From Prochlorococcus marinus (GTDB lineage Bacteria; Cyanobacteriota; Cyanobacteriia; PCC-6307; Cyanobiaceae): a stretch of 64,000 nt of DNA. Below are positions 21,496 through 29,554 of the stretch, piece after piece; position 1 is the first letter of the stretch, and each line of letters begins with the position of its first letter. The stretch spans positions 49,958 to 113,957 of the forward strand of contig NZ_CVSW01000006.1 in assembly GCF_001180265.1 (NCBI RefSeq). The letters run 5' to 3'. Below the pieces are notes generated by a model. The model did no database searches and was not told the DNA's origin. It worked only from the letters and a program-made list of their open reading frames with translations. Position numbers and translations under genes: made by a program.

Positions 21496-22845
21496 ATGAG
21501 TATTAAGGAAAAGGTTCCTGTAACCATACTTACTGGATTCTTAGGATCAGGGAAGACTACTTTGCTTAATAGAATATTGAGTGAAGAGCACGGGAAAAGA
21601 ATAGCAGTAATTGAAAATGAATACGGTGAAGTGGGTATAGATCAAGGGCTCGTAATTAATGCCGATGAAGAAGTGTTTGAGATGTCAAACGGGTGCATTT
21701 GTTGTACTGTTCGCGGCGATTTAATAAGAGTCCTTGGCAACCTTATGAAAAGAAGAGATAAGTTTGACTATGTTTTAGTAGAAACGACAGGATTAGCAGA
21801 TCCAGGTCCAGTTGCTCAGACATTTTTCATGGATGAAGAGATTAGTTCTGAATTCACTCTTGATGGAATTGTGACTTTAGTTGATGCTGCCCACATTGAT
21901 CAACAGTTAGGCAGGAGTGATGAAAGTTCAGAACAAGTGGCATTTGCAGATGTTCTTGTCCTTAATAAAACTGATTTAGTCTCTGATGATGCACTAAATA
22001 CTCTTGAATCGAGATTGAGAGATATGAACCGAATGACCCGAATTATTAGAGCCGAGAATGCCAAAGTACCAATTGAAACAGTCTTAAATCTAAGTGCATT
22101 TGATCTTGATCAGATCCTTAAACGCAGGCCAACATTCCTTGAACCAGAATATCCTTTTGAATGGACAGGTGTTTACGATCTTGATGCAGGTAAATATGAA
22201 TTAATGCTAGAAGAAGGACCCGATCCAGAAATGTCCTTAGTAGCCCTCGCTAACCAAGGAGAGAGTGAAGAGGAACTTAAAGATGGTGCTGAATCCTCCG
22301 TGAGACTTTATGCAGAAAAAGCTAATAGTTTAGATCCTGGAAATACCATCCCATATGGAGAACATATAAATCTCAAATTGGAGGATAAAGGAAATAAATC
22401 ATTCATCCTGAACATAGAAAAACCAACAAAAATAGGTTTGTTTACACAGCACACTGCTGAAGAATTCAATATGAAAGTCATTAAAAGTGACGAAAATAAA
22501 GAGATTCCATTTAATACTGAAAGATTCTGGCAAGCAGAGCACGAACATGATGATGAAGTAGGCTCAATTGCTATAGAGCGTTTTGGAGATGTTGACCCAG
22601 AAAAACTAAATACTTGGATGGGAAGACTTCTATCAGAAAAAGGAGTGGATATATTCAGAACTAAAGGTTTCATAAGTTACTCAGGTAACCCAAGGAGAAT
22701 AGTTTTCCAGGGAGTTCACATGTTATTTACTGCACAACCTGATAAAGAATGGGGTAACGAACCTCGTAGAAATCAACTTGTTTTTATCGGTAGAAATTTA
22801 AATGAGAAAGAGATGCAAGAAGGCTTTGATAAATGCCTGATATAG
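21496..22845 (+). CDS. COG0523 GTPase, probable zinc chaperone
   Basis: This 449-residue G3E-family GTPase has Walker A GFLGSGKTT at 14-22, the metal motif CICC at 67-70 (consensus CxCC), ETTGLADPG and the base-specificity motif NKTD. A CobW C-terminal domain follows a long acidic linker. An EHEHDDEVG cluster in the second half adds possible metal ligands. COG0523 proteins deliver zinc or cobalt to client enzymes. Position next to znuA and zur argues for zinc. The WD40 gene overlaps its last 13 bases, so the two should be translated together. Confidence 0.85.
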   Translation: MSIKEKVPVTILTGFLGSGKTTLLNRILSEEHGKRIAVIENEYGEVGIDQGLVINADEEVFEMSNGCICCTVRGDLIRVLGNLMKRRDKFDYVLVETTGLADPGPVAQTFFMDEEISSEFTLDGIVTLVDAAHIDQQLGRSDESSEQVAFADVLVLNKTDLVSDDALNTLESRLRDMNRMTRIIRAENAKVPIETVLNLSAFDLDQILKRRPTFLEPEYPFEWTGVYDLDAGKYELMLEEGPDPEMSLVALANQGESEEELKDGAESSVRLYAEKANSLDPGNTIPYGEHINLKLEDKGNKSFILNIEKPTKIGLFTQHTAEEFNMKVIKSDENKEIPFNTERFWQAEHEHDDEVGSIAIERFGDVDPEKLNTWMGRLLSEKGVDIFRTKGFISYSGNPRRIVFQGVHMLFTAQPDKEWGNEPRRNQLVFIGRNLNEKEMQEGFDKCLI

Positions 22846-23906
22846 AACCATTTAGCCCAAGAGGCATGTTCCATGAAGGATGGACTGCTGAAGTTAACGA
22901 TTACGCCATAGCATGTGGCTGGGCTCTTAAAGGAAAACAATTTATTGTTGGCGACGTAGCAGGAGGTCTTTTTTCGTTCGAAGGAGATACTGGAAAAATT
23001 ATTTGGAAAAAAGAAAATACTCACTCTGGTGGTCTACTAGCAATGGCAATTCATCCAGAGGGTGAAATTTTTGCAACATCAGGTCAGGATGGAAATGTTC
23101 AAATTTGTAATTGCCATGAAGGTAAAGTTATTAAAACACTTGATCTTGGCAAAGGTTGGGTAGAACACCTCAAGTGGTCTAATGACGGTTTATTTCTAGC
23201 GATAGCTTCCTCAAAAAAAGTATATGTTTTTAATGAAATTGGTGAAGAGAAATGGATCTCAGAAGACCATCCAAGCACAGTAAGTGCAATAACGTGGTCA
23301 AATAAAAATGAGCTAGCAACTGCTTGCTATGGAAGAGTGACATTCTTTGACATAGTTAATAATAAAACGAATCAAAAACTCGAATGGCAAGGATCATTGG
23401 TATCTATGGAATTAAGCCCTGATGGAGATATAGTCGCCTGTGGGAGTCAAGACAATTCAGTTCATTTTTGGAGAAGATCAACAGGAATGGATGCTGAAAT
23501 GACTGGATACCCTGGTAAACCAAGTCATCTTTCTTTTGATGACAGCGGAAAATTATTAGCAACTAGTGGCAGTGAAAGAATTACAGTTTGGAGCTTTATA
23601 GGAAATGGTCCAGAAGGGACTATGCCAGGAGAGCTATGTCACCATACAGAACCCATTTCGAGCCTAGCCTTTTCAAATAAAGGTATGCTTGTAGCCTCAG
23701 GATCTAGGGATGGTTCTGTTGTCGCAAGTTTTCTCAAAAATGACGGTAATGGTGATCCCGTTGGGGCTGCATTCGCAGGAGATTTAGTAGGGGCAATATC
23801 TTGGAGACCTGATGATTGTGCACTTGCAGCAGTCAATGCAAAAGGTGTTGTAAATGTATGGAAATTTAAAGTTCGTACTAACCTTTTTTCAAAAGGATTT
23901 AAGTAA
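22833..23906 (+). CDS. WD40-repeat protein coupled to the COG0523 GTPase
   Basis: This 357-residue beta-propeller protein has about seven WD40 blades, with repeats such as GEIFATSGQDGNVQIC, GDIVACGSQDNSVHFW and GMLVASGSRDGSVVAS. There is no signal peptide, so it is cytoplasmic. WD40 propellers act as protein-binding platforms. The start codon lies inside the COG0523 gene in another frame (13-base overlap), a strong sign of a shared complex or pathway. A client-docking or scaffold role in metal delivery is inferred. Confidence 0.85.
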   Translation: MPDIEPFSPRGMFHEGWTAEVNDYAIACGWALKGKQFIVGDVAGGLFSFEGDTGKIIWKKENTHSGGLLAMAIHPEGEIFATSGQDGNVQICNCHEGKVIKTLDLGKGWVEHLKWSNDGLFLAIASSKKVYVFNEIGEEKWISEDHPSTVSAITWSNKNELATACYGRVTFFDIVNNKTNQKLEWQGSLVSMELSPDGDIVACGSQDNSVHFWRRSTGMDAEMTGYPGKPSHLSFDDSGKLLATSGSERITVWSFIGNGPEGTMPGELCHHTEPISSLAFSNKGMLVASGSRDGSVVASFLKNDGNGDPVGAAFAGDLVGAISWRPDDCALAAVNAKGVVNVWKFKVRTNLFSKGFK

Positions 23907-23924
23907 AAAGTAAAAATTTATTAA

Positions 23925-24080
23925 TTACCAATAGTTAGCTTTTAAATGTCTTTCCATACATATAACCTCACAGTCATTATCTATCCCTTTTGGGTGAATA
24001 TCGCAATATGAAAGACATTGAAAATATTCGTCTATGGGATTAGATTTATCAGTTTTACTAACTTCTTTCGAATGATTCAT
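23925..24080 (-). CDS. Small four-Cys protein (51 aa)
   Basis: The frame runs from ATG (24078-24080) to TAA (23925-23927). Four Cys appear as CLSYCDIH and DCEVICMERH, two CxxxC pairs with His nearby. This pattern suits a small zinc site or a disulfide-linked helical hairpin (CHCH-like spacing). It lies tail to tail with the WD40 gene. A zinc-linked role is possible from position but not shown. Confidence 0.6.
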   Translation of the reverse strand: MNHSKEVSKTDKSNPIDEYFQCLSYCDIHPKGIDNDCEVICMERHLKANYW

Positions 24081-24293
24081 AAAAGATTTCCTCAATTATT
24101 TAAAATTAAGATAGACGAATTAAATATCAAAGGAAATAAGCAAAACTTACTAAAAATATCTCAAAAAAATTAGAACGATTGATTACTACTCTCGGACATT
24201 TTTAATTAAAAATCAATGCGTATAAAAACGGATTGTCTTTAGAGAAATATTTTCCTAATTTTATATTGTTGAGTTCTAGGAGGTCTTTCAAAA

Positions 24294-24326
24294 TGATCGA
24301 TAGCCTGCCTGAAATTTCGGAATAAA
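24294..24326 (+). CDS. Possible 10-residue leader peptide
   Basis: An ATG follows AGGAGG (24280-24285) at eight bases and opens MIDSLPEISE before TAA. Such a full Shine-Dalgarno is rare in this window. The peptide has no obvious attenuator composition, so it may be a regulatory leader or chance. Confidence 0.3.
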
Positions 24327-24366
24327 CCGAACTAATTTAATTAACTGCTCCAATTATTTTTTATTA

Positions 24367-24456
24367 ATGTCTAAGCTTCCTTCTTCTGCATCGTTTAGGT
24401 GCCCTTTAAGAAACAAGCTTAATTCTAGAGTTTTTGCCCCAGTTAAAGACAATTAG
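24367..24456 (+). CDS. Possible 29-residue small protein
   Basis: ATG 24367 opens 29 codons (MSKLPSSASFRCPLRNKL and so on, ending FAPVKDN) and stops at TAG 24454. The base composition is richer in G+C than its flanks, but no ribosome site precedes the ATG. It may instead be structured RNA. Confidence 0.25.
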   Translation: MSKLPSSASFRCPLRNKLNSRVFAPVKDN

Positions 24457-24551
24457 TTAATTTTGGTGAGCATTAGCTTAATAGAAGTTAGCAACAAGGA
24501 TCCATGATTTAGGTACGTTATTAACTTCAGTAAAAAATATAAGTAAGAGAT

Positions 24552-24582
24552 AAAAGAGGGCTTAAATAAGCCCTCTTTTTTT
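24552..24582 (+). terminator. Strong intrinsic terminator
   Basis: The arms 24552-24564 and 24567-24579 form a 13-bp stem (core GAGGGCTTA / TAAGCCCTC) with a two-base loop. A U run to 24582 follows on the plus strand. Confidence 0.85.
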
Positions 24583-24638
24583 ATAAGATGACTTTATTCT
24601 AGTTTTATAGATAATGATTAAAGCAATAAAATTTTAAA

Positions 24639-24914
24639 ATGGTTAGATATTATTGCCCATATTGCAATCCTAAATATCAATTTCAAAAACAATCCTCAAA
24701 AGGTAATTTGATTTGTGGCTTGTGCGGAGAGGATCTTGTAAAAAAACCATTTATTAGGTTGAACCAGATAATTGCTTTAATTGCAGCGTCATCATTACTT
24801 CTACCGTTGATATATACTTTTATTTTTTTAATTAAAAATCAAATAAATCCTCCTAATAAAAATTATCAAGCAAATAGTACTTTAATCATAATTACCAAAG
24901 AAACACTTTCATAA
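24639..24914 (+). CDS. Membrane protein with zinc ribbon
   Basis: This 91-residue protein has CPYC at 6-9 and CGLC at 26-29, a zinc-ribbon pair, then one strong membrane span (IIALIAASSLLLPLIYTFIFLI) and a short polar tail. The ribbon should be cytoplasmic. Its plan matches that of the 253-474 protein. It begins 56 bases after the terminator and reads away from the zinc island. Function unknown. Confidence 0.6.
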   Translation: MVRYYCPYCNPKYQFQKQSSKGNLICGLCGEDLVKKPFIRLNQIIALIAASSLLLPLIYTFIFLIKNQINPPNKNYQANSTLIIITKETLS

Positions 24915-24938
24915 AACAATTTAAAAAATCTCGAGAGG

Positions 24939-25160
24939 TCAACCTCTACATAGTGATTTATTTAAACAAGAATTTTTGCTCTCAATATTTATTTGATCAT
25001 CAATATTTTTTAATTTATTTTTATTACTTGTTACTTTAACTTTTTGCCCACAATGTTCTTTGCAACCACCATTAAATAAGTTATGTGCATATAAATTTGA
25101 AATACTCGAAAGTAATAAAAGAAAGATTATTTTATAAATTTGGTAAAAATAAGAGTTCAT
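24939..25160 (-). CDS. Small Cys-rich exported protein
   Basis: This 73-residue protein has a signal peptide (YKIIFLLLLSSISNLYA, cleavage near YA-HN). The mature part has four Cys: GGCKEHCGQK and SCLNKSLC. The GGCxxH start recalls the exported protein at 11439-11624, so the two are probably paralogous. The Cys/His set could bind a metal or form two disulfides outside the cytoplasm. It is tail to tail with the zinc-ribbon gene. Confidence 0.6.
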   Translation of the reverse strand: MNSYFYQIYKIIFLLLLSSISNLYAHNLFNGGCKEHCGQKVKVTSNKNKLKNIDDQINIESKNSCLNKSLCRG

Positions 25161-25203
25161 TTTTATTATGATTTTCCCAAAATTATTAAATAAATAATAT
25201 CAG

Positions 25204-25440
25204 TTAATTCCAAGGTGTGTTTATCAGTCCCCAGATATCGAAGAAGAAAAATAAAACTGCAATTACAACAAGATCCCATGCTCTTTCCCTAAAAGCCCAA
25301 GGCGCAATAAAAACTTCTCCAAGTCCATGAAGTGCTGCCCCCACTGGCAGATGATCAAGAACCAGCAAACTGTGAGAGAGGATAAAAAGAAAGCTTGCAA
25401 AATATCTAAAAAAAACAAATTGCCAATTACTAGAATTCAT
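25204..25440 (-). CDS. Small membrane protein
   Basis: This 78-residue protein has two hydrophobic spans: FVFFRYFASFLFILSHSLLV and LVVIAVLFFFFDIWGLI. The loop between them is conserved-looking, with DHLPVGAALHGLGEVFIAPWAFRERAWD. It has His and acidic residues but no known motif. It starts 128 bases from the ATP-grasp gene on the other strand, so the promoters are divergent. Function unknown. Confidence 0.55.
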   Translation of the reverse strand: MNSSNWQFVFFRYFASFLFILSHSLLVLDHLPVGAALHGLGEVFIAPWAFRERAWDLVVIAVLFFFFDIWGLINTPWN

Positions 25441-25568
25441 GCTCTTTAGATTTTTAAAAAATATACTTCAATGATCAAAATAATGATATAGATCGATTCA
25501 AGAGATATTATTTTTGGTAGCCATAAATACGAATAAAGATATAAAGCTAAAGTAAAAGTTATTAAACG

Positions 25569-27011
25569 ATGAAATATATGTTTTCAAGTTATCAGCCTAA
25601 AAATAGTTTTGATGAATACTTTAAGGATAATGTTAACTCTGCTAGAGAAATATTGATTCCACTTCTTTCATCCTTAGATAATATGGGACTTGAGGAGTTA
25701 AACAGGAATCATTCTGCCGCAAAAAAATTATTACTAAGACATGGTGCAACTTTTAGATTAAATGATACTGGTTTAAAAGGTACTGAGAGAATATTACCTT
25801 TTGATCCACTTCCTAGAATAATAAGTAAAGATGATTGGATAACTTTAGAAAAAGGACTAAAACAAAGGCTTGAGGCAATTGATTTATTCCTAGATGATAT
25901 TTATAATTCTCAAAAAATAATTAATGATGGAATAATTCCAAGAGAATTAATAGAGAGTTCAGAAGGTTGGAGACCTCAGATGATAGGTTTCAAACCTCCA
26001 CTAAATAAATGGTGTCAAATTTCAGGACTTGATCTAATAAGAGATAGAAAAGGAGATTGGCATGTTTTAGAAGATAATTTAAGGTGCCCTTCTGGTGTTG
26101 CTTATTTTTTAGAAAATAGATTAGTCATGAAGAATATTTTCCCTAATCTTTTCTCAGGCAGAATAGTAAAACCTATCGATGAATATCCATCATATCTTTT
26201 AAAAACTCTTCAAGAACTAGCAGTTTGGACAGATACTCCCAAGATAGTTCTACTAACTCCTGGAATTTTCAATAGTGCATATTTTGAACATAGTTACTTA
26301 GCGCAAGAAATGGGCATCCAACTAGTCCAGGGTCATGACTTAGTTTGTAATGATGACTATGTATATTTAAAAACCACCTCTGGATTAAAAAGAGTAGATG
26401 TCATTTACAGACGAATTGATGATGATTTCTTAGATCCTCTTAATTTCAGAAAAGATTCCTGCCTTGGTGTTAGCGGATTACTTGATGTTTTCAAGGCAGG
26501 TCATGTTGCTTTAGCAAATGCCCCTGGGACTGGAATAGCAGATGACAAAATGATTTATTCATTTGTTCCAAAAATGATTAAATATTATCTTGATGAAGAA
26601 ATTATTATTAAAAATGTAGAAACTTATATTTGTCATTATCAAAAGGATCGAGAATATGTTCTAGAAAATTTATCAAAACTTGTTGTTAAGGCTGTAGCAG
26701 AAGCTGGGGGTTATGGAATGTTAATTGGCCCTCACTCAACAACGAGTGAGATAGAAGAATTCGCTAATAAAATTAAAAATAATCCTAGAAATTTCATAGC
26801 ACAACCTACATTAGAATTATCTACTGTGCCATCGTTATGTGATGGAGAACTATATCCATGTCATGTTGATTTAAGACCATATATCTTAAGAGGAAAAGAT
26901 TCATGGGTTAGCCCAGGCGGGCTTACGAGAGTAGCATTAAAAAAAGGATCATTAGTCGTTAATTCTTCTCAAGGCGGAGGATGCAAGGATACATGGGTTG
27001 TAGGTAAATAA
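25569..27011 (+). CDS. Circularly permuted ATP-grasp protein (COG2308)
   Basis: This 480-residue protein fits the CP-ATP-grasp family: an N-terminal helical lead, RDRKGDWHVLEDNLRCPSGVAYFLENR near residues 157-183, IVLLTPGIFNSAYFEHSYLAQEMG, then nucleotide-site segments AEAGGYGMLIGPHS and VDLRPYILRG. ATP-grasp enzymes join a carboxylate to an amine through an acyl phosphate. The family is predicted to make small peptides or tag proteins and always travels with alpha-E and transglutaminase-like genes, as here. The next gene starts one base after its stop, which shows a tight operon. Confidence 0.85.
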   Translation: MKYMFSSYQPKNSFDEYFKDNVNSAREILIPLLSSLDNMGLEELNRNHSAAKKLLLRHGATFRLNDTGLKGTERILPFDPLPRIISKDDWITLEKGLKQRLEAIDLFLDDIYNSQKIINDGIIPRELIESSEGWRPQMIGFKPPLNKWCQISGLDLIRDRKGDWHVLEDNLRCPSGVAYFLENRLVMKNIFPNLFSGRIVKPIDEYPSYLLKTLQELAVWTDTPKIVLLTPGIFNSAYFEHSYLAQEMGIQLVQGHDLVCNDDYVYLKTTSGLKRVDVIYRRIDDDFLDPLNFRKDSCLGVSGLLDVFKAGHVALANAPGTGIADDKMIYSFVPKMIKYYLDEEIIIKNVETYICHYQKDREYVLENLSKLVVKAVAEAGGYGMLIGPHSTTSEIEEFANKIKNNPRNFIAQPTLELSTVPSLCDGELYPCHVDLRPYILRGKDSWVSPGGLTRVALKKGSLVVNSSQGGGCKDTWVVGK

Positions 27012-27012
27012 T

Positions 27013-27954
27013 ATGCTTTTAAGTCGTGTAGCAGAATCGCTTTATTGGATCAATCGTTATTTAGAACGTGCGGAAAACATATCTCGTTTCGTGGAAGTAA
27101 GTGAAGCAATGTCATTAGATTGTCCACCAGGAAGTGCAGAACCTTGGCTCCCTTTAATTGATGCTTCTAGTGACAGAGAATCTTTTGATAAGAGATTCCC
27201 AGAGAAAAAACCTGATGACGTTATTAATTTTTTAATAAGAGATCGTTTAAACCCAAATAGTATAATTTCTTGCATTCAAATGGCAAGAGAAAATGCAAGA
27301 CAAATCAGAGATGTCATGACCACAGAAATGTGGGAACAGATTAATATTTTATATTGGAATATGCAAGAAGGAGAGGCAATATGGAATAAACCAAGACAAG
27401 AACAATTAAGTGAAATAAGGAGGGAATGTCAGCTTTTTTATGGAATTACAGATGCGACTCTAAGCAAAGATCTTGCCTGGAGATTTAGCATTCTTGGAAG
27501 ATTAATCGAAAGAGCTGACAAAACATCAAGAATTTTAGATGTTAAATATTATTTACTCCTACCCAGCTTAGATGAACTTGGAGGAGTTCTTGATGAGCTG
27601 CAATGGATAGCACTTTTACGATCAGCTGGAGCTTATCAAATGTTTAGGAAAGCAGTGCAAAATTCTATAAAGCCTAATTCAGTTGCGAGATTTCTTTTAC
27701 TTGATCCAATTTTCCCTAGATCAGTAAGATACTGTCTTGATGGGATAAGCAATACACTTAAAACGATAGATACCTCACCATCTAATGAAAATCCTTCAGA
27801 ATTAGAATGTATGAGAGGTCTGCTTAAAGCAAAGTGGAGTTATATCAGAATTGAAGATATAATCAATGATGGTTTACATGAAGCAATCGATTCATTGCAA
27901 ATGGATTTAAATAAATTAAATGATCTCATTCAAGAAAAATATTTTATTAATTAA
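27013..27954 (+). CDS. Alpha-E domain protein (COG2307)
   Basis: This 313-residue all-helical protein opens MLLSRVAESLYWINRYLERAENISRF, the signature start of the alpha-E (DUF403) family. Further conserved features are ARENARQIRDVMTTEMWEQIN and LGRLIERADKTSRILDVKYYLL. The family has no proven activity; its conserved Arg/Glu residues line a helical bundle and it is the invariant partner of CP-ATP-grasp. It is encoded between the ATP-grasp and transglutaminase genes with gaps of one and eleven bases. Confidence 0.88.
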   Translation: MLLSRVAESLYWINRYLERAENISRFVEVSEAMSLDCPPGSAEPWLPLIDASSDRESFDKRFPEKKPDDVINFLIRDRLNPNSIISCIQMARENARQIRDVMTTEMWEQINILYWNMQEGEAIWNKPRQEQLSEIRRECQLFYGITDATLSKDLAWRFSILGRLIERADKTSRILDVKYYLLLPSLDELGGVLDELQWIALLRSAGAYQMFRKAVQNSIKPNSVARFLLLDPIFPRSVRYCLDGISNTLKTIDTSPSNENPSELECMRGLLKAKWSYIRIEDIINDGLHEAIDSLQMDLNKLNDLIQEKYFIN

Positions 27955-27965
27955 TAAGTTTATTA

Positions 27966-28823
27966 ATGAGAATTAAATACATTCACAAACTTGAATATAA
28001 ATATGAAGACCCTGTTCAATTAGGCGAGCACAGATTATGTATAAAGCCCAGGTCAAATGGATTCCAAATGCTAAAGAATTTTGAATTAAAAATAACTCCA
28101 GAACCAGAAATTATTTATCCATTACTTGCTGCCAGCGGAGAAGAGATTAATAGAATCAGATTCAATGGATTAACAGATAATTTAACTATTGAATCAATAA
28201 GCGAAGTTGAAACTATTAAACATCCAAACATTATTGATGGAGTTAAAAATAGAGATTTAACATTACCTTTTTGTAGAAGCATTATTAACAGAGATTTACA
28301 GGGAGCATTAGAGGGATGGATGCCAAATGGACAACACGATCCGTCTGCAGTAGAACTTGCCCAAGAAGCCTTAGCAGGAAGCATTAATAACGCATTATCA
28401 TTTACATACCAACTAATAGAAATTATTCAAGATCGGGTTAAATATACCAAAAGACATACTGGTCCAGCATGGCCGGCTAGCAGAACGCTTAGAGAACGTA
28501 TAGGTTCATGCAGAGATTTAGCAATGCTAATGGTTGAAGCTTGCAGGTCTGTAGGTATCCCTAGTAGGTTTGTAAGTGGTTATCATTTTGAAGATCCCTT
28601 ACCCTATGAGTTGGATTTACACGCTTGGGCTGAATTATATATTCCAGGTACTGGTTGGAGAGGTTTTGATCCAAGCGGAAAAGGATTAATTGATGATAGA
28701 TATTTAACATTGGTATCCTCTTCAAAATCTAATTTAACCTCTGTAATTTCAGGAAACTTTATAGGAAAAAATAATTTAGAAAATACTTTATCCTGGGAAA
28801 TCAAACCTCTTGAAATTAAATAA
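27966..28823 (+). CDS. Transglutaminase-like cysteine protease/amidase (COG1305)
   Basis: This 285-residue protein has an N-terminal beta domain (bacterial transglutaminase N-type, residues 1-90) and a papain-like core. The catalytic triad is Cys182 (IGSCRDLAMLMVEACR), His219 (LDLHAWAELY) and Asp235 (RGFDPSGK). Such enzymes hydrolyse or transfer amide bonds. There is no signal peptide, so it works in the cytoplasm with the two preceding genes; it probably processes the peptide or amide made by the ATP-grasp enzyme. Confidence 0.88.
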   Translation: MRIKYIHKLEYKYEDPVQLGEHRLCIKPRSNGFQMLKNFELKITPEPEIIYPLLAASGEEINRIRFNGLTDNLTIESISEVETIKHPNIIDGVKNRDLTLPFCRSIINRDLQGALEGWMPNGQHDPSAVELAQEALAGSINNALSFTYQLIEIIQDRVKYTKRHTGPAWPASRTLRERIGSCRDLAMLMVEACRSVGIPSRFVSGYHFEDPLPYELDLHAWAELYIPGTGWRGFDPSGKGLIDDRYLTLVSSSKSNLTSVISGNFIGKNNLENTLSWEIKPLEIK

Positions 28824-28949
28824 AGACTAAATTTTTTATCTTATAAAATAACAAAAAAATATAAATAATAATATGTTTCTTTTTTAGTGTTAATTGATAC
28901 GTTCTTGGATATATATATCTGTTTTCATTTGTTTAATCTTTAAAGAAAA

Positions 28950-29471
28950 TTGAACTCAAGTTTAGAAATTCCAGTTATCAAATCAAACAAATCGAAAATG
29001 TTTGAATTGATAAGTTATGAAAAATTTCGCGATACAAAAGATGTAAGATTTTTTGATATTAGTGTTAACGAATCAAACTATAGAGATCTAGTTATTCACA
29101 GTGGGCCTGCAGTTAGTCCTCCAAATGATGAAGAATTTAAGAATTGGCAATTTTACATACATCACAATCAAGAAGATAATCTTCTGGCTATCTCCGGGGG
29201 TAGAACATTTTTTCTTGTCAATTTTGGCTGGGATTATCCTTTTTATAAAGTTAGATTAGAATCTTGCGGATATATTTTAAGGATACCTAGAGGAACTTTT
29301 CATAGATCGGTATCTGACGAAAACGGTTCCATAGTTTTAAATCAAGCCATTAGAGATAAAGGCGGTACAGTTGAATCTGAATTCAAAGTTACCAATAGCA
29401 AAGATAATAAAAAACTTCTAGATTGTATAACTAATCTAGAACCTAGATTTAAAATTTATAGTGTTAAATAA
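28950..29471 (+). CDS. Cupin-like hypothetical protein
   Basis: A TTG start at 28950 gives 173 residues; ATG at 28998 ([12 protein letters not shown]) gives 157 and may be the true start. The beta-rich middle reads [25 protein letters not shown] and then [27 protein letters not shown], the spacing of a single cupin barrel. His-His early and His later could bind a metal, but the usual cupin HxHx(3-4)E set is incomplete. It lies 126 bases after the transglutaminase gene on the same strand, so linkage to that operon is possible. Confidence 0.55.
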   Translation: MNSSLEIPVIKSNKSKMFELISYEKFRDTKDVRFFDISVNESNYRDLVIHSGPAVSPPNDEEFKNWQFYIHHNQEDNLLAISGGRTFFLVNFGWDYPFYKVRLESCGYILRIPRGTFHRSVSDENGSIVLNQAIRDKGGTVESEFKVTNSKDNKKLLDCITNLEPRFKIYSVK

Positions 29472-29554
29472 TCTTAAAAAGGGATTCTAAATTTATTCAT
29501 CGATTTAAAAAATTATCTAATTGTTATAAAATAATAATATTAGAATTCTATAGT

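Larger units (their letters stand above)
24081..24638 (+). other. 558-base gene-poor stretch with evidence of a transcript
   Basis: No ordinary gene is seen here. It contains a perfect 16-bp palindrome (24198-24213), a TATATT -10-like box near 24264, a perfect AGGAGG at 24280-24285 followed by a 10-codon frame, a G+C-richer patch at about 24365-24460 with a 29-codon frame, 10-base inverted repeats at 24232-24241 and 24444-24453, and a strong terminator at 24552-24582. Together these suggest a plus-strand RNA of about 310 nt. It shows no tmRNA, RNase P, SRP or tRNA signature that I know. Confidence 0.5.

Noticed and set aside
24081..24638. tmRNA, RNase P RNA, SRP RNA or tRNA
   Set aside because: None of their conserved cores (tag frame with tRNA-like ends, GAGGAAAGTCC, SRP loop, TTCGA arm) appears on either strand. 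6S RNA cannot be excluded by eye.
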